A DNA stretch of 64,000 nt. Source: Collinsella sp. GTDB taxonomy: Bacteria; Actinomycetota; Coriobacteriia; Coriobacteriales; Coriobacteriaceae. Under the pieces are notes generated by a model. It was not told the origin of the DNA and did not search any database. It was given only the letters and a program-made list of their open reading frames with translations. The DNA lies in NCBI GenBank assembly GCA_018368345.1, contig JAGZEK010000003.1:92365-156364 (forward strand), in the 5' to 3' direction. Below, one piece after another: positions 16,547 through 25,699 of the stretch. How positions within the stretch are numbered: the stretch's first letter is position 1; each line of letters starts with the position of its first letter. Position numbers and translations under genes: made by a program.

Positions 16547-17671
16547 CTACCTGGGCACGCGGTCCTGCCTCGCGGCAAACGGGGCGAGCACGGCGTGCGG
16601 CTCGCTTTGGTACCAGTAGGCGACGGTGGAGATGTCGTCCTCGCGCTCGTAGAGCTTGATGTCGTCGTTGCCGAGGTCCTGGAACGTCACGCGCAGGTCC
16701 TCCTTGAACGAGATCGGATCGGGAAGGTGCCACCTGTAGAGGCCGTGCCTGGGAAGCGCGTCGTCGTTGGTCGCGAGCATCGGGTTCGGGTTCGGCTTGC
16801 CCGCGCTGAAGCGGTCGCGCGTGGCGTCGCGCGTCGAGCGGTACGGGTAGCCGGCGAACAGCGTGTTGAAGCACTGCGCCTCGGGCAGCGCGTGGGGCGG
16901 CCTGTCGAGGAAGGCCCAGGCACCGCCGAAGTAGTCCTCGGCTCCCGTCGAGGTGACCGTGGGGAACTCCTCGTCGCCGTCGAGGAAGAACTTCATCTCA
17001 CCCTCGCCCCACCAATAGCGCTCCAGGGCGCACAGGGCCATGTAGGTGCCGACGTAGTAGCCCTTGCCGCGCACGCCGTCGAGCACGGTGTAGTCGACGC
17101 CCCTGCGGGTGCTGCGCTCGCGGTTAAAGCGGGCGTGGAAGTACATGGCGTCGTCCGGCACGTCGGTGAGCGCGTAGTTGAACGTGTAGAAGATGTACTT
17201 AATGAACCCGGGGTGCTCGCTCGTAAGCGTGACCTTGGCGTGCTTCCTGAAGGGCATCTCGAAGTAGCAGTTCATGCCACCCGTCGGGTTCACGCAGATG
17301 GGCATCGAGTTGACGATGGCGCGCTCACCGAAGCCGTTGCAGAAGAAGTCGCCGACAGGGCACTCGACCGAGGGGGTCTCCTCGTCGTCCCAGTAGAAGC
17401 GCAGCACGAGGTCGCGCATGACGAAGCTGCCGGCGGCGGTCTTGTCGGGGACGGTCATCCAGATGTGGCGGATGATGCCGGGGCCCTCGATGTCCGCGAG
17501 CGTGATGGTCTCGCCGGACTCAAGGGGCACGCAGCACGAGCCCTTGCGGCCGACGCCGAGGTGGCTGGCCGACATGGCGGCGCGGCCCTTCTCGCCCGTG
17601 ATGTTCTCGGGGGTGATGGCGCGGCTTTCCTCACCGCCGTGCATCCACACGTCCTTAAGGAACTCTCTCAT
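16547..17671 (-). CDS. GH172 glycoside hydrolase (DUF2961), probable alpha-fructofuranosidase or difructose anhydride hydrolase
   Basis: 374 aa, no signal peptide, so cytoplasmic. The DUF2961 hallmarks are an N-terminal GPGIIRHIWMT strand, ECPVGDFFCNGFGE, and STGAEDYFGGAWAF with the conserved acidic pair near residue 243. GH172 members include difructose dianhydride I synthase/hydrolase and D-arabinofuranosidases; which applies here is not readable from sequence. The intracellular location, PTS genes immediately upstream and a ROK fructokinase downstream favour a phosphorylated or imported fructoside as substrate. Confidence 0.8.
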   Translation of the reverse strand: MREFLKDVWMHGGEESRAITPENITGEKGRAAMSASHLGVGRKGSCCVPLESGETITLADIEGPGIIRHIWMTVPDKTAAGSFVMRDLVLRFYWDDEETPSVECPVGDFFCNGFGERAIVNSMPICVNPTGGMNCYFEMPFRKHAKVTLTSEHPGFIKYIFYTFNYALTDVPDDAMYFHARFNRERSTRRGVDYTVLDGVRGKGYYVGTYMALCALERYWWGEGEMKFFLDGDEEFPTVTSTGAEDYFGGAWAFLDRPPHALPEAQCFNTLFAGYPYRSTRDATRDRFSAGKPNPNPMLATNDDALPRHGLYRWHLPDPISFKEDLRVTFQDLGNDDIKLYEREDDISTVAYWYQSEPHAVLAPFAARQDRVPR

Positions 17672-17683
17672 CGTCGACCTCCT

Positions 17684-18082
17684 CTATTCGTCGTCGTCGC
17701 ACTCGGCGGAACTGGCACCGTTCACGTAGATGATCTGCTGGCGCGCCTCGTTGACGAGGGCGTCGAAGTCGAGTTTCTCGTCGGGGCGCGCGAGCGCGAC
17801 CGTCATGGCGAGCGGGAGGTTGACACCCGCGATCACGTGGATCCGGTCGGAGGCGAAGCGGGAAAAGCGCTGGTTCACGCTGCCGCCGTACGCGTCGGTG
17901 AGGACGACGACCTCGTCAGTGCCCGAAAGAGCCGCCTCGACCGCCGCGTCGAGCCCCTCGCCGTTGTCGTTCACGTAGGCGCACACGGCGTTGACGGCGT
18001 CGCCCTTACCCGTAAGGAACTCGAGGGTGTCCTTGAAGCCCTGGGCGAGAAGGGAATGGCTCGCCACAACTATCTTTCTCAT
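17684..18082 (-). CDS. PTS mannose-family EIIA component
   Basis: 132 aa. Phosphorylated histidine is expected at H9 in VVASHSLLAQG, followed by the family's DLxGGS-like YGGSVNQRF region. It accepts phosphate from HPr and passes it to the separate IIB protein. It follows IID by 26 bp and precedes GH172 by 12 bp in one operon. The acidic tail SSAECDDDE is a small oddity. Confidence 0.85.
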   Translation of the reverse strand: MRKIVVASHSLLAQGFKDTLEFLTGKGDAVNAVCAYVNDNGEGLDAAVEAALSGTDEVVVLTDAYGGSVNQRFSRFASDRIHVIAGVNLPLAMTVALARPDEKLDFDALVNEARQQIIYVNGASSAECDDDE

Positions 18083-18108
18083 TGATTCACCAATCTCTTG
18101 GGTCGAAG

Positions 18109-18957
18109 CTAGGCGAGGATGCCGGCGGCGGAGGCGACCATCGCGAGGACGATCACCACGAGGATGAGGGCCGTCATGCTCGCGTTCTTCTTGGTAAGAA
18201 GGTAATACGCGCTTCCCGTGATGGCGGCGGGGATCATGGCAGGCAGGATCTTGTCGAGCAGCGGCTGAATCTCCATCGCGACGTCGCCGAAGCTGAAGCT
18301 AATCGGGCAGGTGACGCCAATGACCGAGGCGATGAGGCAGCCGACCACGGTGAGGCCGACCACGGTGAGGCCGAGCACGGAGGCGGCGGCAGTGAGGTTG
18401 GGAAGCTTCTCGCTGAAGTCGGTGACGAGCTTCACGCCCTGCTTGTAGCCGAACTCGAGGGCGTGCATGCGGACCCAGAAGATGGCCAGGATGAGCGCGA
18501 ACCAGATGCCGGCTCCCACGGGGTTGCCCTCGATGGCCATGTAGGCGGCGATGGAGCCCATGATGGTCGGGATCATGGTCATGAGCAGGGAGTCGCCGAC
18601 GCCGGCGAGCGGTCCCATGGTGCCGATCTTCAGGTCTTGGACGGCGTCCGCCGCCGCTAGGCCGTCGCGCTCCTCCATGGCCACGCAGGCGCCAAGGATG
18701 ATGGCGGCGAGCCAAGGCTGGGTGTTGTAGTAGCGGAAGTGGTTGTTGAGCGCTTGCTTATAGTCCTCGTCGTTCGTGTAGATCTTCCTCAGGACCGGCG
18801 AGAGGGCGTAGGCGACTGAGGCGCCCTGCTGGGTCTGGTAGTTGAAGGTGCACACGCTCATGAGCCAGCGCCAGTTCGCGTTGCGCAGGTCCTTCTTGGT
18901 GACCTTGTAGCCGGAGGGCTTGCCCTCGGCGACGGCGGTGATGTTCTCGTTTTCCAT
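18109..18957 (-). CDS. PTS mannose-family EIID membrane component
   Basis: 282 aa integral membrane subunit that forms the sugar channel with IIC. Family signatures: the N-terminal RNANWRWLMS cytoplasmic helix, FYRHF-like NHFRYYNTQPWL, MEERD, GPLAGVGDSL and several hydrophobic helices ending in VVIVLAMVASAAGIL. It starts 2 bp after the IIC gene. Confidence 0.9.
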   Translation of the reverse strand: MENENITAVAEGKPSGYKVTKKDLRNANWRWLMSVCTFNYQTQQGASVAYALSPVLRKIYTNDEDYKQALNNHFRYYNTQPWLAAIILGACVAMEERDGLAAADAVQDLKIGTMGPLAGVGDSLLMTMIPTIMGSIAAYMAIEGNPVGAGIWFALILAIFWVRMHALEFGYKQGVKLVTDFSEKLPNLTAAASVLGLTVVGLTVVGCLIASVIGVTCPISFSFGDVAMEIQPLLDKILPAMIPAAITGSAYYLLTKKNASMTALILVVIVLAMVASAAGILA

Positions 18958-18959
18958 GG

Positions 18960-19745
18960 TTACTCATCCTCTCCGATGAAGGCGTCTGCGGAAGCGTGGG
19001 CGGCGAGCTCGGTGTCCCTCTCGGCACGCTGGTAGAACGCAATCGCGAGGGCAACGCCGACGATGGCGGCGCCGATGATGGGCACGTTCAGGAAGGCCGA
19101 GAGGAAGAAGCCGGCGAGCAGGTACTGGAAGTACTTGGCGGTTGGCATGTAGCGGAGCAGCATGGCGATACCGACGGCCGGGAGCATCTTGCCGGCGAGG
19201 GTGAGGCCGGAGAGGAACCACTGGGGCATGACCTCGAGGAGCCAGTTGACGGCGGGCTGGCCGAGCGTCACGGAGACAAAGACGGGCAGGGCGGCGCACA
19301 GGCCGAAGAGCGCGGGGCAGACCCACAGGATGGCGTTCATCTGATTGAACTTACCCTCGTTGCAGAACTTCTGGGACTTCTCGACGACAAAGCCGTTGAG
19401 GATCTTGGCGACGACGTCGAGCTGGATGCCGAGCATGCCGACCGGCAGGCCGATGGCGAGGCCCGTGTCGGAGCCCAGGGTCACGCCGTAGGCGGTGGCG
19501 ATGATGGCCATCGTGCCGTAGTCGGGAATGGAGGAGCCGCCGAAGCCCGCGACGCCGAGCTGCATGAGCTGAATGGTGCCGCCGATGACAAGGCCGGTCT
19601 TCCAGTCGCCCATGACGACTCCGGTGATGAGGCCCCAGAAAACGGCGTAATTGACGAAGATCATCGGGATGCCGTAGTAGTCCACGTGCTTGATGAAGGC
19701 CAGCAGGGTCAAAAGGACGACCTGCAGGATAGTGAAGTTGACCAT
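18960..19745 (-). CDS. PTS mannose-family EIIC membrane component
   Basis: 261 aa with about seven to eight hydrophobic helices. The family motif GGTIQLMQLGVAGFGGSSIPD is clear, as is GLPVGMLGIQLD. Translocates the sugar together with IID. The IIB gene ends 9 bp upstream, so IIB-IIC-IID-IIA are one transcription unit. Confidence 0.9.
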   Translation of the reverse strand: MVNFTILQVVLLTLLAFIKHVDYYGIPMIFVNYAVFWGLITGVVMGDWKTGLVIGGTIQLMQLGVAGFGGSSIPDYGTMAIIATAYGVTLGSDTGLAIGLPVGMLGIQLDVVAKILNGFVVEKSQKFCNEGKFNQMNAILWVCPALFGLCAALPVFVSVTLGQPAVNWLLEVMPQWFLSGLTLAGKMLPAVGIAMLLRYMPTAKYFQYLLAGFFLSAFLNVPIIGAAIVGVALAIAFYQRAERDTELAAHASADAFIGEDE

Positions 19746-19754
19746 ATTTCCCCC

Positions 19755-20228
19755 TTAGATGAGGTCTGCGACGGAGACGGGCTTGTCGGCGGGCACGAAC
19801 TGGGCCGTCACCTTGACGCCACGGGCGATGAGCGCCTTGTAGCTCTGGACGTTCTCGGCGGAGGCGTAGGCGCGCTGGGTGAGCTGGATGCCGTCCTCCT
19901 TGACGAGCGAGCCGCCGACGACCAGCGACGGGAGCTCGACGCCCGACTCGACCAGGCGAAGCATCGTCTCGGGCTCCTTGGCGATGACGAAGACCTTCTC
20001 GCGGTCGTACTTGCCCGCGGCGAAGTTCTTGAGCGCGGTCTGCTCGGAGATGATCGAAACGGCCATGCCCGCGGGGCGCGCCATCCTCATGGTGGACTTC
20101 AGGACCTCGTCGCCGGCGACCTTGTCATCGATGACCATGACTCGGGTCGCGCCCGACACCGGGGCCCACTGCGTCACGATGATGCCGTGAAGCAGGCGAT
20201 TGTCGATTCGTGCCATAACAACACTCAT
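19755..20228 (-). CDS. PTS mannose-family EIIB component
   Basis: 157 aa starting MSVVMARIDNRLLHG, with AGGAGC just upstream; a longer frame has no ribosome site. The phospho-accepting histidine is H14 in DNRLLHGIIVTQW. Cytosolic, it hands phosphate to the incoming sugar at IIC/IID. The first gene of the PTS operon, it lies 120 bp downstream of the LevR-type regulator gene on the same strand. Confidence 0.9.
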   Translation of the reverse strand: MSVVMARIDNRLLHGIIVTQWAPVSGATRVMVIDDKVAGDEVLKSTMRMARPAGMAVSIISEQTALKNFAAGKYDREKVFVIAKEPETMLRLVESGVELPSLVVGGSLVKEDGIQLTQRAYASAENVQSYKALIARGVKVTAQFVPADKPVSVADLI

Positions 20229-20348
20229 GTTTGCTCCTATCAAATGAAGTTTTGCGTTCGGTACTGCCTCGGCGCTATCCGGATTCGCGCCGGGCAAGGG
20301 GTTATCGGATTATTGAGGACGCGCGGTCAGCTCGTGACGGCGCGGGGG

Positions 20349-23090
20349 TCACTCGTCGAACAGGAGGCTCGAGGAGCCGAGACGCTCTTCTCGCGCCGGG
20401 GCGGCGCTCACGCTTATGTAGTCGAAGACATATGCGATCTCGCTTACGGGAACCTCTACGCGATAGCGCGTCGAGATGCTCGAGAAGCTCTGCCTGAAGG
20501 ACTCGATGAAATCGGCGCGTTCCTCCTCGAAGCGGTCCTGGCCAACGTAGGTCTCAATGGGGTTTCTGGTAACAAGGCGCTCGACGAGACAGCAGAGGTG
20601 GACGTAGAGCCCAATGATGGCGTTGCTGCCGATCTTCTCGCCTGTCCTGCGCTGAAGCTCGTGCACGGCGCTCTCGATCTCGTGGAATAGCCGCTCCGGG
20701 TCGAGGATGGTGATGGAGCGGATGACGTTCTGCAGCGTCATGTTCGAAAGCAGCTTCTCGTGGAAAGAAGAGAGCTCGGAAGCGTCAAGCCACCTGCCGA
20801 ACACGGCATCGACCTTCGAAGCGGACGCCGTCGACATGATGTCCTCGAGGGCGACGAAGGGAACGGAGGCAATCCCGGGGTCTCCCGTGCCGATGACGGC
20901 GCAGACGCGGTGCTCGGAGAAAACGGCGTCGTTCGACCCGTTCGTGACGAGCTGCTTGAAGGGCCTCGTGAGCAGGCGTGCGCCTATGGTGCGCGGGAGG
21001 CTCTGCGAGACGAGCTGGCGTATCCTCTCCGCGGCGTCGACCCCGGACTCGGAGCAGAAGACGATGGCGTCCTCACGGTTGACGCGCTCGATCACCTTGC
21101 AGTGCGTCACGCACACGGCGGTCGCATCGCCAAGAACCTCGGCGATGGACTTGCCGCCGAGCAGCCCGGACCCGATCTCGAGCGCGAGCCCGGTGGAGAC
21201 GTTGTTCACCACCCCGATGGTGGAGTCGGTAACGTTCTCGAGGGCCTTATAGGCCTCCTCCAAAGAGCCCATGTCAACAAGAAACACGACCCCAGTGCAG
21301 TACGAGTGACGGTCGACGAGGCGCTGGAGCGGACCGACAATGTCCTTCAGCTGCTGGTCGTAGGGCATGTCGACCGCCTCGTACACATGCACGCCGAGCA
21401 TACGGTTCGCCGCGTCGGCGATGCTCGTCGCCGTCGAGTAGCCGTGTGACAAGATGACGCAGAGCGTCCGAAGGGCCTTCGCGTCGCGAGACTCCGATGC
21501 GACGCACAGCGTCAGAAGCGTCTTCGTGAAGTGATCGAGCGAGATTCCGAGTGCCCCTTCCATGTCTGCGGCGACCTGATCGGAGACGCTCGAGGCAAAC
21601 GGCAATTCGGAGGTCACGGCACCGAGGAGATGGGAGATTTGCTCCGCACAGGCAGACTTTCGCTTAGCCAGGCCGATGCCCGGCCACAACTGCAGGCAAA
21701 TCTCCTGGGCCAGTAGAAAAGTGACCTTCCTCGAAAGCTCGATGCCATAAGAAGAGCCTGCGTCGGCAAGGACCGCGCCCACGACGAGCTCGAAGGCGCG
21801 CGACCTCGATGAGGCGACGCCGTGGCCGAAGATCAAGTGATCCTCAACGCCGCGCACAGCGGAGACAGCTTGCGAGACGAGCTCGGAGACAGAGAGCTCC
21901 CCGGCGCAGAATCGCTCATCGAGAGAGCACAGGGCATCGAGCGCCTGCTCGACCGGCCCTGTGCTCTCGGCGGCATCCAGGGACGCGTCGATCAGAGCGC
22001 CATCGTCGGGCTGTTGATCGATCTGCGCGGAGGAGAGGAGCCCGCTGGGAAGAAGATACGGGCGAACGACGACGTAGTCGCCCTCGCGATTGAGGAACGC
22101 TTTGGCGCAGCAGTTCGTCACGCAGGCGCGCAAGCCGGCGATGTTATCGGAAAAGTCCGCGTTCACGAGGCAACGGTATGCGCCGCGGCTGATCTTCACA
22201 TCAGAACCGATTCGGCACCCCTCGCTGCGCAGGAAGCTCAAGATGAGATCCTCGCGCTCCTCGGGGGTCCGCTCCTTGAGTGATGGGACGCGGGCACAGA
22301 TGGGCATTTTGCTGTAGGCCGAGGAAACCTTCAGGTCATCGGCGGAAAGCGTCGTCGAAAGAACGAGGCGAGCGCGCGGCGCATCCTGGGAGGCATCGAG
22401 CCCGAGGGCCGTCGCAAGGCAGTGCTCCATCGCAGAGGGAGAGAGTGCCTCGATGCCGTTGACAAAAACCACACCCCCGCGCGATTTCGCGATCGACTCG
22501 TCAAGAAGCCCGTTGAACGAGGCGGCGTCCGGGACCCCGGCGCAGTCGATGCGCACATAGGAGGAGTCGCGGGACAGCAAGCCCTGGTTCTTGCCGTACT
22601 CGTACACAAGGCGAGAAAGGAAAGACTTACCGACACCCACGCCGCCGCTCAAGAGGATGGGTAGGCCAAACGGAGGGTACTGAACCGCAGCCTTGCACTG
22701 CTCGACAACGGAGCTGAGGCTCAGGTCGAAGCCCACGGCACGCGCGAAGTCGCGGTGATCGGCGATTCCCGTCGCCTGGATGAGGTCGGCGAGCGAGGCG
22801 TACTCGCTTGCAGAGAGCTTTACCTGAAAACGCTTCTGGAACGCGCGGCGATGAAAATAACGGACAGGCCTGCCCGCCACCTTAACCACAAGGCCGGCGC
22901 GAACAAGGTCGTTGAGGTACTGGCTCGCCAGACTCCTGGAGATGATGAGCGTCTCGGCGATGTCGGAGGTGGACAGACGGGCAAGGTCGTCGAGCGAGAC
23001 GGCAGAGGTGAGGGCCTCGAGATGCTCGAGAATCCTGTCCCTCATGTCGACGGGCTTCTTTGCCAAGCTGTCCTGTGCGGTCTTGTCCAT
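20349..23090 (-). CDS. LevR/ManR-type PTS transcriptional regulator lacking the sigma-54 loop
   Basis: 913 aa multi-domain regulator. Order: winged helix (1-85), AAA+ domain with Walker A GGVGVGKS (149-156), first PRD (about 385-500), EIIA-Man-like domain (about 540-670, VILSHGYSTA), EIIB-Gat-like segment (GTGDPG) and a second PRD with LYVHLCCLVERLV. The GAFTGA loop of sigma-54 activators is absent: the protein runs from NGLLDESIAKSRGG straight into VVFVNGIE, where the Walker B aspartate is Asn211. It therefore probably acts without sigma-54. AAGGAGG precedes the ATG. It should respond to phosphorylation by the adjacent PTS. Confidence 0.8.
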   Translation of the reverse strand: MDKTAQDSLAKKPVDMRDRILEHLEALTSAVSLDDLARLSTSDIAETLIISRSLASQYLNDLVRAGLVVKVAGRPVRYFHRRAFQKRFQVKLSASEYASLADLIQATGIADHRDFARAVGFDLSLSSVVEQCKAAVQYPPFGLPILLSGGVGVGKSFLSRLVYEYGKNQGLLSRDSSYVRIDCAGVPDAASFNGLLDESIAKSRGGVVFVNGIEALSPSAMEHCLATALGLDASQDAPRARLVLSTTLSADDLKVSSAYSKMPICARVPSLKERTPEEREDLILSFLRSEGCRIGSDVKISRGAYRCLVNADFSDNIAGLRACVTNCCAKAFLNREGDYVVVRPYLLPSGLLSSAQIDQQPDDGALIDASLDAAESTGPVEQALDALCSLDERFCAGELSVSELVSQAVSAVRGVEDHLIFGHGVASSRSRAFELVVGAVLADAGSSYGIELSRKVTFLLAQEICLQLWPGIGLAKRKSACAEQISHLLGAVTSELPFASSVSDQVAADMEGALGISLDHFTKTLLTLCVASESRDAKALRTLCVILSHGYSTATSIADAANRMLGVHVYEAVDMPYDQQLKDIVGPLQRLVDRHSYCTGVVFLVDMGSLEEAYKALENVTDSTIGVVNNVSTGLALEIGSGLLGGKSIAEVLGDATAVCVTHCKVIERVNREDAIVFCSESGVDAAERIRQLVSQSLPRTIGARLLTRPFKQLVTNGSNDAVFSEHRVCAVIGTGDPGIASVPFVALEDIMSTASASKVDAVFGRWLDASELSSFHEKLLSNMTLQNVIRSITILDPERLFHEIESAVHELQRRTGEKIGSNAIIGLYVHLCCLVERLVTRNPIETYVGQDRFEEERADFIESFRQSFSSISTRYRVEVPVSEIAYVFDYISVSAAPAREERLGSSSLLFDE

Positions 23091-23407
23091 GACTTCTTAC
23101 CTCCTTGTACAAGGAGTATAAGGGGAACACAGAGAACGGAAGGGGGCGCGTGGGGGAATCAACAGCCCCGAGGAGAAGTTCACCACTTGAGGGGCAGAAA
23201 ACAACGGCCATTGAACATTCAGGGCCGACGCTCAACACTTCGGCTCGACACTTCGCTTTGGAAAGGGCCCTGCGCGATGGTACAGCCCTCCATCTCGCAG
23301 CACAGGTCGCCGAAGGTCGCGAGGATGCGCTCCTTCTGTTCCGTGGGCGAGACGGCTCGGTGGGCAAGGTCCTCTCAAAAGGGGTCGTCCGACGCCGCAA
23401 GACCTCG

Positions 23408-23575
23408 ATGACCGACTACCGCCTCGAGCAAGTGGCGGATTACCTCTGCACCATCGAACTTGCCTTGGTCAAGTGCGAGGCAAAGGAGAACGGTGAGACG
23501 TACAACAAGTTCTTCGGAGGTATAGGCTCTTTCAAGAGGAACTGGCTCAAGCAAGCCCGCAGCAAGCGGATATAG
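23408..23575 (+). CDS. Short hypothetical protein
   Basis: 55 aa starting MTDYRLEQVADYLCTIE and ending in a basic SKRI. The family is not recognised. The frame is open far upstream, so it may be the surviving 3' part of a longer gene. No good ribosome site precedes the ATG. The flanking 23.1-23.4 and 23.6-23.8 kb stretches hold no convincing gene; a minus-strand frame at 23.22-23.37 kb (ILATFGDLCCEMEG) also looks coding-like and broken. Confidence 0.35.
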   Translation: MTDYRLEQVADYLCTIELALVKCEAKENGETYNKFFGGIGSFKRNWLKQARSKRI

Positions 23576-23710
23576 CTGGTCTCGCGGTTTCGCAAGGAAC
23601 GGTCAGTTCTCCTCTGGCGAGGAATCCCGGGCGACGTGCTTCGAGCAGCGGAAGCTGAAGCGCAAGCAGAAGCAGCGCGGGCATTGATCGGTGCCGACAT
23701 GGGCCCAGAC

Positions 23711-23737
23711 GTGAACAGTGCTACGTCCCCTGTTCAC
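23711..23737. repeat. REP-like hairpin, copy 1
   Basis: GTGAACAG and CTGTTCAC form an 8-bp perfect stem around an 11-nt loop TGCTACGTCCC. It shares loop length and the CCC loop end with hairpins at 31519 and 38860. Confidence 0.45.
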
Positions 23738-23780
23738 GGGGCGCGAAACCGCAAAGGTTGCACAGAGGTTGCAAAATAAG

Positions 23781-23814
23781 AAGCCCCCGACCTGTTTTCG
23801 CAGGTCAGAGGCTT
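23781..23814 (-). terminator. guaA terminator
   Basis: On the minus strand AAGCCTCTGACCTG and CAGGTCGGGGGCTT pair over about 14 bp with a 6-nt loop, followed by CTTATTTTG. Confidence 0.85.
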
Positions 23815-23832
23815 GAAATCAACGAATATCGT

Positions 23833-25431
23833 TTATTCCCACTCGATGGTCGCGGGCGGCTTAGATGTAATGTCGTAGCACACGCGGTTGGCGCCGGGAA
23901 CCTCGGCCACGATGCGGCCGGAGATGCGGGCCAGCACGTCGTAGGGCAGCTTGGCCCAGTCGGCGGTCATGGCATCGCTGGACTCGACGGCACGCAGGAT
24001 GATCGGGCGCTGATAGGTGCGCTCGTCGCCCATAACGCCGACGGACTTAATGTCGGGCAGGACCGCGAAATACTGCCAGCAGCTGTGCTCGGAGTTGCGC
24101 TCGCCGGTCTGCTCAAACAGGCGCTGGTTGTAGGCGTCGAGCTCCTCGCGCACGATAGCGTCGGCATTCTTGAGGATCTCAAGCTTCTCCTTGTCGACCG
24201 CGCCGATGATGCGGATGGCAAGGCCCGGGCCCGGGAAGGGCTGGCGGAACACGATGTGACCCGGCAGGCCGAGCGCCAGACCAAGTGCGCGGACCTCGTC
24301 CTTAAAGAAGTGGTCGAGCGGCTCGATAAGGTCGAAGTGCACGCCCTCGGGGAACGGAATCAGGTTGTGGTGGCTCTTGATGGTGGCCGTCTTGCCGCCC
24401 GTCTTGCGAGCGCCGGACTCGATGATGTCGGGGTAGATGGTGCCCTGAGCCAGGTACTTGACCGGCTTGCCATCGGTCTCGAGCTGCTGCGCCACGGCGA
24501 AGAACTCTTTCCAGAACTGCGTACCGATGATGCGGCGCTTCTCCTCGGGCTCGGTCACGCCGGCCAGAAGCTCGGCATAACGGTCCTCGGCGTGGACGTG
24601 GATAAAGTCGACATCGAACTGCTTGGTGAAGACCTCCTCCACCTGCTCGGGCTCGCCCTTGCGCAGCAAGCCGTGGTTGATGAACACGCAGGTCATCTGC
24701 TTGCCCACGGCGCGGGCGCCCAGCGCAGCCACGACGGAGGAGTCGACGCCGCCGGACAGGGCCAGAATCACGCGGTCGTCGCCGACCTTCTCGCGGAACT
24801 CGGCCGTCATGGTCTCGACCAGGTTGTCCATGCTCCAGTTGGGCTCCAGGCCGCAAATCTCAAACAGGAAGTTGCTCAGCAGCTGCTGACCGTACTCGGA
24901 ATGCTTGACCTCGGGGTGGAACTGCGTGGTGAAGATCTTGCGCTCAACGCACTCCATAGCAGCAACCGGGCACACGTCGGTGCTGGCGGTAACGGTAAAG
25001 CCCTCGGGCACCTCGGAAACGGCGTCGCGGTGGCTCATCCACACGGTCTGCTCCATAGGCGTGGAGTTAAAGAGCTTGGCGCCGGCCGTGCGCGTGATGG
25101 TGGCGCGGCCGTACTCGCCCACCTCGGAGTGGCCGACCTTGCCGCCGAGCGTCACGGCCGTGATCTGATGGCCGTAGCAAAAGCCCAGGACGGGAAGGCC
25201 CAGGTCAAAGATGGCGGGATCGATAGACGGAGCGTCCTCAGCGTACACGGAGGCCGGGCCGCCAGAAAGGATGAGCGCAGAGGCGTTCATCTCGCGAATC
25301 TCATCGGCCGAGATGTCGCAGGGAACGATCTCGGAATACACGTTGAGGTCGCGGACGCGACGGGCAATGAGCTGACCGTACTGCGCACCAAAGTCGAGTA
25401 CGAGGACCTTTGCGGAAGCCTTTTGATCCAT
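23833..25431 (-). CDS. guaA: GMP synthase (glutamine-hydrolysing)
   Basis: Converts XMP, glutamine and ATP to GMP. 532 aa from the ATG after GAGGGGGAAACC; a longer frame upstream is unlikely. Class I glutamine amidotransferase domain first, with nucleophile C85 in LGFCYGHQ, then the PP-loop ATP pyrophosphatase domain (ALSGGVDSSVVAALG), then the dimerisation domain ending KPPATIEWE. Cytosolic and a single gene. No purine riboswitch is visible in the leader. Confidence 0.97.
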   Translation of the reverse strand: MDQKASAKVLVLDFGAQYGQLIARRVRDLNVYSEIVPCDISADEIREMNASALILSGGPASVYAEDAPSIDPAIFDLGLPVLGFCYGHQITAVTLGGKVGHSEVGEYGRATITRTAGAKLFNSTPMEQTVWMSHRDAVSEVPEGFTVTASTDVCPVAAMECVERKIFTTQFHPEVKHSEYGQQLLSNFLFEICGLEPNWSMDNLVETMTAEFREKVGDDRVILALSGGVDSSVVAALGARAVGKQMTCVFINHGLLRKGEPEQVEEVFTKQFDVDFIHVHAEDRYAELLAGVTEPEEKRRIIGTQFWKEFFAVAQQLETDGKPVKYLAQGTIYPDIIESGARKTGGKTATIKSHHNLIPFPEGVHFDLIEPLDHFFKDEVRALGLALGLPGHIVFRQPFPGPGLAIRIIGAVDKEKLEILKNADAIVREELDAYNQRLFEQTGERNSEHSCWQYFAVLPDIKSVGVMGDERTYQRPIILRAVESSDAMTADWAKLPYDVLARISGRIVAEVPGANRVCYDITSKPPATIEWE

Positions 25432-25699
25432 GGTTTCCCCCTCTTGTTGGCGGGGAGCCGGTGCCCACCCGCGCGAATAAACGAAAACAGCTTTCATAGT
25501 GTACACGTTATATGGGGTTTCTCGTCCCTCGCAGCCATCAGCGCACGGCAAACGCACGACCTAGGCCCCTATTTGACAACAATTGAAGTGTTACCAAACG
25601 TTACAGATGATGTAATACGTTTGAACATTGGACGCCCTGTGCCACAATACTGCCGAACGACTCCGCCTCTGCGGCGGCAAATACGATAGGAATACCAGC

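Noticed and set aside
20229..20348. Sigma-54 promoter before the PTS operon
   Set aside because: No GG-N10-GC element at the right place, and the regulator has lost its GAFTGA loop.
18996..20690. Long plus-strand frame opposite the PTS IIC/IIB genes
   Set aside because: Antisense shadow; the minus-strand PTS proteins have clear family signatures.
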